DNA of 64,000 nucleotides, from contig CANFLS010000008.1 in assembly GCA_947447955.1 (NCBI GenBank), positions 19,712 to 83,711 on the forward strand, read 5' to 3'. Positions 53,001 to 59,776 of the stretch are shown here, piece by piece (position 1 is the stretch's first letter; each line of letters starts with the position of its first letter). The stretch comes from Flavobacteriales bacterium (lineage in GTDB: Bacteria > Bacteroidota > Bacteroidia > NS11-12g > UBA955). Below the pieces are notes generated by a model. It saw only the letters and a program-made list of their open reading frames with translations, was not told the DNA's origin and ran no database searches. The position numbers and the translations under genes were made by a program.

Positions 53001-53684
53001 ACTCAATCCATTTGAATCGAGTAAATAGGCATTTAATGTATCTGTATTTTGAGGCACTAAAATCCAATAATCACGATTGTTTGCATGTTTTGCCGCACAA
53101 ATATTAGCAGACCAATGTACTCCCAAGTTAAAGGTCTTACCTAAAAAAACTATACCTCCATTGCCCGAGTTTGCAGAAACATCTATTAAAGAATAAAAAT
53201 AATTTGGTTTATAGAATTTACGGTATTCATTTTGGAAATGAATTGTATCAATTGAATAAAATAAATAATATTGACTTTTATTTCCAGGATTCGGTACAAC
53301 AATCAATTTCGTCCTAAAACTACCCTGATCTAAATATTTCTTAATTTTTGAATTAATTATTCTTTTGTGATATTTATTAAATACATTAAACCCATCAGAA
53401 TAAAACAAAATATTTCCATCACAATCACTTACTGTTGCATGAGAACCTGAATTACATGAATTTGTTATTACAGTGTCTGCAACATAATCGTAACAAACAC
53501 TATTTGATTTTATAATAGTAGCATTTGTTCCACCATTGAAATTTATACCCTTGGCGATTGGAAACGTCCAATTATTATTAACTTGGGCGAATACAATTTT
53601 CGGAATGAAAAGAAACACTAAAAAGCACCATTTCCATGACGATTTAATCTTATTATTCAAAATATTTCCAAAAAATCCTCTCAC
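50016..53684 (-). CDS. Large T9SS-exported protein with PKD domains and gliding-motility-type (type B) C-terminal domain
   Basis: This protein has about 1222 residues. The signal peptide (CFLVFLFIPKIVFAQ) is followed by an N-terminal propeller-like domain of about 400 residues (ATVSDCDGNILFYSDGFNVF). Several PKD-type or Ig-like domains come next (KLIWKFGDGDSVIQNAPIPW, TVFWGDGSSSIIINKPLTHHY, VIVQWGDGFQDSFGYAAKVHH). The C-terminus is the gliding-motility-associated CHU_C type (FPSAITINGDGRNDFFKSYE, LKIFNRWGEKVYES), a T9SS type B signal. It should form a long surface adhesin. No ATG lies near the signal peptide. The in-frame TTG at 53702 lies inside a perfect -7 box (TAACTTTG), so I place the start at the GTG six codons later. 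The coding sequence is visibly AT-rich. Confidence 0.88.
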   Translation of the reverse strand: MRGFFGNILNNKIKSSWKWCFLVFLFIPKIVFAQVNNNWTFPIAKGINFNGGTNATIIKSNSVCYDYVADTVITNSCNSGSHATVSDCDGNILFYSDGFNVFNKYHKRIINSKIKKYLDQGSFRTKLIVVPNPGNKSQYYLFYSIDTIHFQNEYRKFYKPNYFYSLIDVSANSGNGGIVFLGKTFNLGVHWSANICAAKHANNRDYWILVPQNTDTLNAYLLDSNGLSTKKVQSKVRLALSVDSGSYILLGLKTKFTNTNYFNFNWFSGTISMNNSNTKLFASGRDYYFETDRIWMYDFNRSSGKLSNEKSVLSNYFQYYQGHQNYMTISTQVSKNDSFLYTSLAPITYSCGYTPYRYIIQINLNTFKYQIVKKLHPNYWLIGLANGPDGKIYIFTDTFIYRIPNPNLVNCGFEYFYKFNNSYDIESNTLSRFPQTAYELNNRIFLPDRANVQENCVDTSLFYFSGDTLAHKLIWKFGDGDSVIQNAPIPWLKPIKHKYKKSGQYIVKLSAYFKECNVFKSITDTLQVKLKPSIITTKITPQSSCLNEIRDYEFTLSNADSTFVYVNGALHSKFKIDSTNKAKFSLVFVDTSSKIILCKFSNKLGCSVSFSQLVVPIIYSKVSGNWKLTSPQIMKPSNAKLSGCIPLKITFVDSSLNRIQSHVWSNSKDSMSFSNLSYTFQYADTIPNKKYYFNSVSKDGCFTLDSFTINGYPKPIMKHKISLLNLCKNENKIEFVDSEKNITGLETVFWGDGSSSIIINKPLTHHYYDTGAFLFKCIKITTNYCIDSFKTSLKIQPLPLNECAFKVIDSCEKSNLVSILNSGTNKVIVQWGDGFQDSFGYAAKVHHYSGLGPYKPQIKIVNKNVCFDTFKFPQFSAVRNAIISTTLSRDTLCVNQPLFITQHAKVFHKNDAISKINTWVNLKLHSSQILSDSIVSLQTMGKGKQIINSIIYANSTCNDTNQISFFVIPEMKLSVQTKDICLGDSLMIKSAWTNQFAVDSLIYNLNGKQYVQKSPISPNKNIFYSLATGSYFLSTSIVDRFQCKQEDTGKIQVFANPAVAFSYNENSYDENNQQLVFFDHTPSAASWNWTFEKLGNSNLQNPNLIVPVNSKLKVNLLVTDIHGCMDSLEKELLIFHEIKFSFPSAITINGDGRNDFFKSYEKQWIEKLQLKIFNRWGEKVYESNDKNFEWSPTLSGTYVYQLTIKDINRKFHYLNGTIEVLR

Positions 53685-53699
53685 TGATTTATTTAGACA

Positions 53700-53707
53700 C
53701 AAAGTTA
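53700..53707 (-). promoter_or_regulatory. -7 promoter box of the large T9SS gene
   Basis: The minus strand reads TAACTTTG, a perfect TAnnTTTG match 15 bases before the GTG start. It overlaps an in-frame TTG, which is therefore unlikely to be the start codon. Confidence 0.5.
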
Positions 53708-53741
53708 TTCTATTTTGTTGTCTGATTATAAATTAAATTAT

Positions 53742-53772
53742 AAAACGCAATGAAGAATGGGTAAGGTTATTT
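53742..53772. repeat. Copy 4 of the engB 3' end, shortest
   Basis: About 31 bases match the engB terminus (CGCAATGAAGAATGGG, TAA, GGTTATTT) with two differences. It overlaps the stop codon of the small lipoprotein gene, the same relation to the neighbouring gene as in the other copies. Confidence 0.78.
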
Positions 53773-54060
53773 TAAATTCAACAATTCAATCCAACCTTCG
53801 TTTTTGTGATAAATTTTACAAACACATTTTTCTGCTAACGCCTTACAGTTGTCTATTGTTTTGAAGGATGCTGTAACATTCGTCCCGCTTGAAAACGAAG
53901 AAAGTTTTTCTTCATTACAAACATGAAAGTCTTTCCCCTCTATACTGAGATAAGTTCCAGAGCAGTCTTTTACAACTGTCATTGATTTGCACTCTTCTTT
54001 GTTGCACGAAAACATTGTGAACAACAGTGTAATGGCGGTAATTGAAAGTATTTTTTTCAT
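53767..54060 (-). CDS. Small cysteine-rich lipoprotein of unknown function
   Basis: The protein has 97 residues with a lipoprotein signal (MKKILSITAITLLFTMFSCNK), so Cys19 is the likely lipidation site. The mature part has six further cysteines (ECKSM, KDCSG, HVCNE, DNCKA, EKCVCK), an even number that fits disulfide bonds in the periplasm or at the surface. Small Bacteroidota lipoproteins of this size bind diverse partners; I do not recognise the family. The gene lies at the right edge of the engB-linked block, with copy 4 of the engB end overlapping its stop codon, and 78 bases from hutH. Confidence 0.75.
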   Translation of the reverse strand: MKKILSITAITLLFTMFSCNKEECKSMTVVKDCSGTYLSIEGKDFHVCNEEKLSSFSSGTNVTASFKTIDNCKALAEKCVCKIYHKNEGWIELLNLK

Positions 54061-54138
54061 GATAATTTCTTTTTAATTAATATATTGACAAGAAGTTATC
54101 AATTTTCGTTGCCTGTTAAATTTTATAATTGAAAAAAC

Positions 54139-55590
54139 CTACCCCCACAAAAAAGCATACGCTTTTTCGATCAACTCTTGCATCGGAGTTTCTTGGTGGA
54201 TGTTGGCACCCAGTTTGGAAAATTCAGTGCGTAACGCTTCGATTTGTGGCGACGATTTTTCTTCGCGCTGATTCAATGCGCCAATGGCACACAACCACTC
54301 AATAGCCAATACATTTTTGGTATTTTCAACAACCCTCAACAACTTCGTTGCCGCGTTTGCGCCCATAGAAACATGGTCTTCTTGGCCATTGCTGCTCACA
54401 ATGCTGTCTACGCTGGCAGGTGTGCACAATTGCTTGTTTTGACTCACTAACGATGCCGCGGTGTACTGCGCAATCATATAACCACTGTCTAAGCCAGCAC
54501 CGTCTGCTAAGTAAGGACTTAATCCGCGCTGACCACTCACCAACAAGTAGGTTCTGCGCTCAGAAATATTGGCCAATTCGGCAACCGCCATGGCACAATA
54601 ATCTAATGTTAACGCCAACGGCTGACCGTGGAAATTTCCTCCACTCACAACCAAGTTTTCATCTTCAAAAACGTTGGGATTGTCGGTAACCGCATTCAAT
54701 TCGGTTTCCCATACCTGAAAGCAATGCGCAAACGCATCGTAGGAAGCCCCATGAACTTGAGGAATGCACCTAAAACTATATTGGTCTTGTACTTGAACTT
54801 TTTTCTTTGCGGCAATGCCAGAACCTTGCATGATGTCTCTCATTTCTTGGGCAACACGAACTTGACCTGCATGAGGCCTTACCCTGTGAATGGCTTCTGT
54901 AAAAGGCTCTAACCTACAGTCGAATCCATCTACACTTGCACCCGCAATTAATGGCAGTTTCTGTGTGATATCTGAAATTTGTGCATACGCATCCACCGCG
55001 TGCGACAACATAAATTGGGTTCCATTGATCAATGCCAAAGCTTCTTTTGGGCCCAAAACAATGGGGTCTAAATGCTGTGATTTCAACCAATCCTGAGACG
55101 ACATAATTTGTCCCTCAACAAGAACTTTACCTTTACCAATTAACGGAAGCACCATTTGCGATAGCGGAGCCAGATCGCCAGAGGCACCCAACGACCCTTG
55201 AGAGGTCACAACAGGATACACCTTGAGGTTGAGCATATACGCCAAACGCTCAAAAATAATTGGCCTAACGGCAGAATGGCCTTTGCTCATGTTGATTAAT
55301 TTCAACCAAAGCATATTGGCTACAAGTTGCGGCTTCAATGGTTCGCCCACACCAGCCGCATGGGTAATGAGCAGATTTTCTTGCAGTTGACTCAATTGCT
55401 CGTTTGAAACAACCACATTTTGCAATGATCCAAAACCGGTATTAACACCGTAAACAGGTGCAGTGGCTTGATCCATAAAGCGTTTTAAAAAGTCAACACT
55501 TTTTTGCATGGTATTGCGGGTTTCATCAGAAAGAGAAACCGGCATTTGTATATGTTGAATCGCTTCTTTCAGCGTGTAAAAATTATTCAT
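54139..55590 (-). CDS. hutH: Histidine ammonia-lyase
   Basis: HutH converts histidine to urocanate and ammonia. The MIO cofactor forms from Ala-Ser-Gly in GSLGASGDLAPLS (about residues 133-145). PVYGVNTGFGSL (about 48-59) carries the catalytic tyrosine. Substrate-specificity positions favour histidine: ITHAAGVGEPL has His where histidine lyases do, and QEDHVSMG keeps the family glutamate. At 483 residues it is slightly short but complete. No hutU or hutI is adjacent. Its ATG overlaps the hisS stop by eight bases, so it is translationally coupled to the histidyl-tRNA synthetase, an unusual pairing. Confidence 0.94.
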   Translation of the reverse strand: MNNFYTLKEAIQHIQMPVSLSDETRNTMQKSVDFLKRFMDQATAPVYGVNTGFGSLQNVVVSNEQLSQLQENLLITHAAGVGEPLKPQLVANMLWLKLINMSKGHSAVRPIIFERLAYMLNLKVYPVVTSQGSLGASGDLAPLSQMVLPLIGKGKVLVEGQIMSSQDWLKSQHLDPIVLGPKEALALINGTQFMLSHAVDAYAQISDITQKLPLIAGASVDGFDCRLEPFTEAIHRVRPHAGQVRVAQEMRDIMQGSGIAAKKKVQVQDQYSFRCIPQVHGASYDAFAHCFQVWETELNAVTDNPNVFEDENLVVSGGNFHGQPLALTLDYCAMAVAELANISERRTYLLVSGQRGLSPYLADGAGLDSGYMIAQYTAASLVSQNKQLCTPASVDSIVSSNGQEDHVSMGANAATKLLRVVENTKNVLAIEWLCAIGALNQREEKSSPQIEALRTEFSKLGANIHQETPMQELIEKAYAFLWG

Positions 55591-56962
55591 TGGTAACTTT
55601 ATTGAAAATTTCGTTTGCATTAATTAATTCTTGGTCGCCTGAAATCATATTTTTGAGGGACACTTTATTTTCTTCTTTTTCGGTAGAACCTATAATTGCG
55701 GCAAAGGCAAATCCTTTGGCATTGGCATAATCCAATTGTTTTTTCAATTTGGCTGCTCCGGGGTATACCTCGTTGGCAATTCCGTTGCTGCGGAGGTTTC
55801 TAGAAATGTCAATGGCATATCCCAACGACGATTCATCTAATGCGCAAATCAACAAAGTGGACGCATCAGACAAGGTAGTTGGAAACAGGTTTGCTGCTTC
55901 TAGATTGTCGTAAATTCGGTCAAGACCAAACGAAACTCCTACCCCGGAAACATCTTTCAGTCCAAAAATTCCAGTAAGGTTATCGTAACGTCCTCCCCCA
56001 CCTATGCTGCCAATTTTATAGTCTTCAGGCATTCTATTGTCGTTCACGGCCACTTCAAAAACGCAACCGGTGTAGTAGCTTAATCCGCGGGCAAGTGTTA
56101 AATCCAGTTGCAGATTGCTGGTATTTCCCACAAAATCAAAAACGGCAGAAATTTCATTCATTCCTTTTTTGAGGGACTCATTTTGGATGGGTGAATATTG
56201 ATTGAGGGCATCCATAATTTGAGAATAATTGCCCAATTTTTGGGTTGCGCACAACCATTTCCACGCGTCGATGCTGTGTGATAAGCCTTTGTTTTCTAAT
56301 TCATTGGCAACACCGTTTTCGCCAATTTTATCGGCTTTGTCAATGATTACCATAAAGTCATTCCAATTTTCAAGGGAACCCAAAACGGGTAAAAATGCAT
56401 CGAGAATGCCGCGGTGGTTGATACGAATAGAAATTCCAAGATCGAGTTTTTCAAAAACCTCTTGGTACATTTCTATCAATTCGGCTTCAGAAACCACAGA
56501 ATTAGCACCCACAACGTCGATGTCGCACTGCCAGAATTCGCGGTAACGGCCTTTTTGGGGGCGGTCGGCACGCCAAACGGGTTGCATTTGGTAGCGTTTG
56601 AATGGAAAGGTAATTTTATCGCGGTTCATGACTACAAACCTTGCTAAGGGCACGGTGAGGTCGTAACGCAATCCCCTATCTGAAATTTGAGGGATAAGGG
56701 CTTTTGAATTTTTTTCGGCTAAATGGGCGTCGTTGGCTTTTGAAAGAAAGTCGCCAGAGTTAAGCACTTTGAAGAGAAGTTGATCGCCTTCATCGCCGTA
56801 TTTTCCTTGTAAAGTTTTTAAATTTTCAAGGGCTGGAGTTTCAATTGCGCCGAAACCATGCAATTTGAATACATTTTCCATGATTGATAAAATGTATTTT
56901 CTGCGCAACATCATTTGCGGAGAAAAGTCGCGGGTTCCTGATGGCAATTGCGGTTTTTCCAT
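55583..56962 (-). CDS. hisS: Histidyl-tRNA synthetase
   Basis: This 459-residue class II synthetase charges tRNA-His (encoded at 29.8 kb with G-1). Motif 1 is at the N-terminus (LPSGTRDFSPQMMLRRKYIL). Motif 2 is RYDLTVPLARFVVMNRD followed by PFKRYQMQPVWRADRPQKGR (about 119-140). The His-specific motif GLSYYTGCVFEV lies near 303, and motif 3 lies in DVSGVGVSFGLDRIYDN (about 340). The C-terminal anticodon-binding domain is present. It overlaps hutH at its 3' end. Upstream it is divergent from the thioredoxin gene across 88 bases. Confidence 0.97.
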   Translation of the reverse strand: MEKPQLPSGTRDFSPQMMLRRKYILSIMENVFKLHGFGAIETPALENLKTLQGKYGDEGDQLLFKVLNSGDFLSKANDAHLAEKNSKALIPQISDRGLRYDLTVPLARFVVMNRDKITFPFKRYQMQPVWRADRPQKGRYREFWQCDIDVVGANSVVSEAELIEMYQEVFEKLDLGISIRINHRGILDAFLPVLGSLENWNDFMVIIDKADKIGENGVANELENKGLSHSIDAWKWLCATQKLGNYSQIMDALNQYSPIQNESLKKGMNEISAVFDFVGNTSNLQLDLTLARGLSYYTGCVFEVAVNDNRMPEDYKIGSIGGGGRYDNLTGIFGLKDVSGVGVSFGLDRIYDNLEAANLFPTTLSDASTLLICALDESSLGYAIDISRNLRSNGIANEVYPGAAKLKKQLDYANAKGFAFAAIIGSTEKEENKVSLKNMISGDQELINANEIFNKVTNE

Positions 56963-57012
56963 GTTGCGAAAATAAAATAGAAATGCACGGTTTCCTAAAT
57001 TTTAAAAAAGGT

Positions 57013-57045
57013 TTTGCATTTGGCACATTCTTTGCGTTAAATTTG
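57013..57045 (+). promoter_or_regulatory. Promoter of the exported thioredoxin gene (TTTG-N21-TAAATTTG)
   Basis: TTTG at 57013-57016 and TAAATTTG at 57038-57045 are 21 bases apart, identical in layout to the purH promoter. Five bases separate the -7 box from the ATG. Confidence 0.65.
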
Positions 57046-57050
57046 GAGCA

Positions 57051-57551
57051 ATGAATATCAAACAAAGTATCGCAATTGTGGCTTTTGTTTTTGGGGGAAT
57101 GTTAAGCCTTCAAGCGCAAACCGAAACTGTACCTTCTGTTACAGTGAAGAACTTAAATGGTGAAAGTGTTGATTTTAAAAACTGCATTGAACCAGGAAAA
57201 ATAACAATTATCTCTTTTTGGGCAACTTGGTGCGCACCTTGTATTAAAGAATTACAAGCCATTGACTCTAAATATGCTGAATGGCAAGAAAAATACAACG
57301 TGAAGTTGGTTGCGGTAACTGTTGATGATTCAAGAAACGTTAAAAAAGTAAAACCAAAAGTTTTGGGTGAAGGATGGACATACGAAATCATTTTAGACGA
57401 GAACATGGATTTGGCTCGTGCCATGAACATGAACAACCCTCCAATGACATTCATTGTAAACGCCGAAGGCAAAATTGTATATTCTCACCAAGGATATACT
57501 CCAGGTGCTGAAGACGAACTTGAAAAAGAATTGGCAGCATTAAAAAAATAA
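57051..57551 (+). CDS. Exported TlpA-like thioredoxin-fold protein
   Basis: The protein has 166 residues with a signal peptide (MNIKQSIAIVAFVFGGMLSLQAQ) and a thioredoxin-like domain of the TlpA/ResA type. The redox motif is WATWCAPC (about 59-66), and the cis-proline region is NNPPMTFIVNAEGKIVYSHQGY (about 128-149). It acts in the periplasm, most likely as a reductant for disulfides or for cytochrome c maturation. Members of this family are common in Bacteroidota, and the partner cannot be named. The promoter is ideal and the start codon lies only five bases after the -7 box. A strong terminator follows. Confidence 0.92.
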   Translation: MNIKQSIAIVAFVFGGMLSLQAQTETVPSVTVKNLNGESVDFKNCIEPGKITIISFWATWCAPCIKELQAIDSKYAEWQEKYNVKLVAVTVDDSRNVKKVKPKVLGEGWTYEIILDENMDLARAMNMNNPPMTFIVNAEGKIVYSHQGYTPGAEDELEKELAALKK

Positions 57552-57570
57552 TCAAAAAAAATCCATAAAA

Positions 57571-57597
57571 AAAGGAGCTTCAAATTGAAGCTCCTTT
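57571..57597. terminator. Bidirectional rho-independent terminator
   Basis: A nearly perfect palindrome (AAAGGAGCTTCAA / TTGAAGCTCCTTT with a single central A) is flanked by A and T tracts. It lies between the convergent thioredoxin and glyoxalase-like genes. Confidence 0.93.
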
Positions 57598-57618
57598 TTG
57601 TTTATAATAAATTTTAAT

Positions 57619-58002
57619 TTAGCTAGCAGGTTCCCACAACTCAATTTGTTGTCCGTTTAAGTCTTGGATCCAAGCAAAATGTCCGTACTCTGAATCTTCC
57701 CGAGGTTTTACTTGAGCAATGCCATTACTTGCCATTTCTTCGAGCAATTCAGTTAAATTCTCAACTATGTAGTTAATCATGAATTGTTGGTTTTCATTAC
57801 CAAAATACGGAGTATTTTGGGGCATGGTGCACCACGCAGTTGCACCTTCTTGTTCTGGATTTTTGTGGTTGCGCCATTGAAAAACAGCTCCGTAGCTTTC
57901 AGATTGCAATCCCAAATGTTGGGCATACCATTCTCTTGTTTTGGCAGGATCTTCCGAACGAAACATTACGCCTCCAATTCCTATAATTTTTCCTTTTTTC
58001 AT
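57619..58002 (-). CDS. Glyoxalase/bleomycin-resistance (VOC) superfamily protein
   Basis: This 127-residue single-module-pair VOC protein begins GKIIGIGGVMFRSEDPAKTREWY, with paired beta-alpha-beta modules and metal-ligand candidates in GHFAWIQDLNGQQIELWEP near the end. Members include glyoxalase I, dioxygenases and drug-binding proteins; nothing here identifies the substrate. The ATG overlaps the gmhB stop (ATGA), which implies coupled translation, and sets the start 25 codons inside a longer open frame. It converges on the thioredoxin gene across a shared terminator. Confidence 0.86.
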   Translation of the reverse strand: MKKGKIIGIGGVMFRSEDPAKTREWYAQHLGLQSESYGAVFQWRNHKNPEQEGATAWCTMPQNTPYFGNENQQFMINYIVENLTELLEEMASNGIAQVKPREDSEYGHFAWIQDLNGQQIELWEPAS

Positions 58003-58493
58003 AATATTTCTTGAGGTTGAGGGATTTTTGAGTTGGTATCTATTTTGATGCCTTTGACCCCGGCATATTCGGCGCATTGCACGTCGCGGTCGCGGTCGCC
58101 AACCATGAATGATTGTGATGGGTCAATATTGTATTTGTGTAGGGCTTTTTCTATCATCAAACTGCTTGGCTTACGACAGAGACATTTACCAGTGAAATCA
58201 GCATGGTGGGGACAAAAATAAAAGGCTTCAATTTCAAATCCATGATACACACATTGTCCTTGGAAATATTGATGCATGGCTTCCACTTCGGTTTCAGGAT
58301 AAAGCTTTTTGGCCAAACCGCCTTGATTGGTGATAACGATGAGCAAATATCCCAAGTCGTACCACTTTTTCAAGGTTGAAATCACATCGGGAAGAATCAC
58401 AAATTCATCGAGTTTCATGGTATAATCTCCGGGATCGTGATTTATCACTCCATCTCTATCTAAAAAAAGTGCTTTATTTGTGTAAGTTTGCAT
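57999..58493 (-). CDS. gmhB: D-glycero-beta-D-manno-heptose-1,7-bisphosphate 7-phosphatase (GmhB-type HAD)
   Basis: This 164-residue HAD-family phosphatase of the histidinol-phosphatase/GmhB group acts in ADP-heptose synthesis for the lipopolysaccharide core. The nucleophile motif is ALFLDRDGVINHDPGDY (about 8-24). Motif II is VITNQGG (about 53-59). The zinc loop is FCPHHADFTGKCLCRKP (about 92-108), with the C-x-H and C-x-C ligands, and motif III/IV is MVGDRDRDVQCAEYAGVKGI (about 130-149). It is coupled to the VOC gene by an ATGA overlap. The alternative is a histidinol-phosphate phosphatase, but no his genes are near. Confidence 0.88.
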   Translation of the reverse strand: MQTYTNKALFLDRDGVINHDPGDYTMKLDEFVILPDVISTLKKWYDLGYLLIVITNQGGLAKKLYPETEVEAMHQYFQGQCVYHGFEIEAFYFCPHHADFTGKCLCRKPSSLMIEKALHKYNIDPSQSFMVGDRDRDVQCAEYAGVKGIKIDTNSKIPQPQEIL

Positions 58494-58521
58494 CTGTCAT
58501 CAAATTTTAGACAAAATAACT

Positions 58522-58529
58522 TAATTTTG
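58522..58529 (+). promoter_or_regulatory. -7 promoter box of the Dpm1-like gene
   Basis: TAATTTTG is a perfect TAnnTTTG match, 13 bases before the ATG, so the transcript would have a short leader. Confidence 0.45.
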
Positions 58530-58542
58530 CCCATATTCTCGA

Positions 58543-59268
58543 ATGAATCCTTATTTAGTTATCATACCAACTTACAATGAAATCGAAAATATCGAAGCCA
58601 TGATTCACAAAGTCATGTCCCTCGATAAAAAAATCGACCTTCTCATTGTTGACGATAATTCTCCAGACGGAACTGCGAATGTTGTATTAAACATGCAAAA
58701 TCAGTATCCTGATCAATTGCATATATTGCAACGTGCAGGAAAAAGCGGTTTAGGCACTGCCTATATTGCTGGTTTTCATTGGGCGTTGGATAGCGCTTAT
58801 CAATATATCTGCGAAATGGATTGTGATTTTTCACATCCGGTAGATCAATTGCCAAATTTATTTAAAAAGTGCGAAGAAGGGGCCGACGTTTGCGTAGGTT
58901 CTAGGTATTATGGCGGTGTAGTAAATGTTGTAAACTGGCCAATGGGCAGGGTTTTGATGAGCTATTACGCCAGTAAATATGTTCAATTTGTAACTGGGTT
59001 AAAAATTGCAGATACAACGGCAGGTTTTGTTTGTTACAAAAGAGAAGTGCTAGAGAAAATTGGCATTGACGACATTAAATTCCGCGGTTATGCTTTCCAA
59101 ATTGAAATGAAATTTAGGGCATCGCGCAGAGGGTATAAAATTGTTGAACATCCAATTATTTTCACTGACAGAACTGCGGGAACTTCTAAAATGAGTACCA
59201 AAATTTTCAGGGAAGCCTTATTTGGTGTACTTGAATTAAAAATCAAAAGTATTTTCGGAAAACTATAA
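58543..59268 (+). CDS. Polyprenol monophosphomannose synthase-like glycosyltransferase (GT2)
   Basis: This 241-residue GT-A enzyme is of the Dpm1 type. Family signatures are VIIPTYNEIENIEAMI (about 5-20), LLIVDDNSPDGTANVV (about 34-49), RAGKSGLGTAYIAGF (about 65-79) and EMDCDFSHPVDQLP (about 91-104, with the metal-binding DxD-like site). It lacks C-terminal membrane helices, as in the short bacterial form. It makes polyprenyl-phosphate mannose or a similar donor, which could supply the GT-C enzyme at 17.4 kb. The next gene starts 3 bases after the stop codon. Confidence 0.9.
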   Translation: MNPYLVIIPTYNEIENIEAMIHKVMSLDKKIDLLIVDDNSPDGTANVVLNMQNQYPDQLHILQRAGKSGLGTAYIAGFHWALDSAYQYICEMDCDFSHPVDQLPNLFKKCEEGADVCVGSRYYGGVVNVVNWPMGRVLMSYYASKYVQFVTGLKIADTTAGFVCYKREVLEKIGIDDIKFRGYAFQIEMKFRASRRGYKIVEHPIIFTDRTAGTSKMSTKIFREALFGVLELKIKSIFGKL

Positions 59269-59271
59269 TTC

Positions 59272-59673
59272 ATGTTCAACCCGATACATATAAAACAAAA
59301 ACTATTTCAAATGTTGTCTATCACATTGTTGTTTTTGTATGTTTCGGTGCAATCTCCATTGCATGAATTGGTAAAATTGCCTTCTTTGGTGAGCCATTTC
59401 ATAGAACATAAAAATACCAACCCCAATATTTCTTTCTATGATTTCATAGCAGATCATTACGGCAATCACGAAACTTCTGAAGATTTCAAACACAATAAAT
59501 TGCCATTCAAAGACGAGAATCATCCGTTGATGATAGGTTTCCAATATTTCAATTCCGATTCTCCTGCCATTCTACCTTCACAATTCAGTGAAGTGGCACA
59601 AATTTCTGTTTGTAACACCATGTCAATTACAATGGGTGAGAAATCCCATGTTTGGCAACCCCCACGCGTTTAA
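59272..59673 (+). CDS. Small exported protein associated with metal efflux, function unknown
   Basis: The protein has 133 residues with an N-terminal hydrophobic segment (MLSITLLFLYVSVQSPLHEL). LVKLPSLVSHFIEHKNTNPN is followed by SFYDFIADHYG, and the middle ends in NKLPFKDENHP. Proteins with this HELxKLPxLxxHFxEH and LPFK pattern recur just upstream of CusA/CzcA genes in Bacteroidota as I recall them; I know of no assigned function. Several histidines and acidic residues could bind metal. It starts 3 bases after the Dpm1-like gene and lies 103 bases before the efflux pump gene. Confidence 0.7.
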   Translation: MFNPIHIKQKLFQMLSITLLFLYVSVQSPLHELVKLPSLVSHFIEHKNTNPNISFYDFIADHYGNHETSEDFKHNKLPFKDENHPLMIGFQYFNSDSPAILPSQFSEVAQISVCNTMSITMGEKSHVWQPPRV

Positions 59674-59734
59674 TTTTTACTGACTAAATTCCTTTTCTCT
59701 TCGTTTGAATGAGATAGATTTAGCGATGGTTTTC

Positions 59735-59751
59735 GTATTGATATTCAATAC
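59735..59751. promoter_or_regulatory. 17-bp palindrome upstream of the efflux pump, possible operator
   Basis: GTATTGATATTCAATAC has perfect 7-bp arms around a TAT spacer. It sits 25 bases before the czcA ATG in the spacer after the small exported gene. Its position would suit a metal-responsive repressor or activator; no regulator gene is nearby. Confidence 0.45.
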
Positions 59752-59776
59752 AATTAAAAAAAATTAAACAGAAAAA

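Noticed and set aside
53685..53702. TTG start of the large T9SS gene at 53702
   Set aside because: This TTG lies inside a perfect -7 box (TAACTTTG), so it would be upstream of the transcription start. The GTG at 53684 is preferred.
45703..54060. A classical integrative element or prophage at engB
   Set aside because: No integrase, transposase, phage or conjugation gene is present in the block. Only the repeated engB ends resemble attachment sites, so I report the junction but not an identified element.
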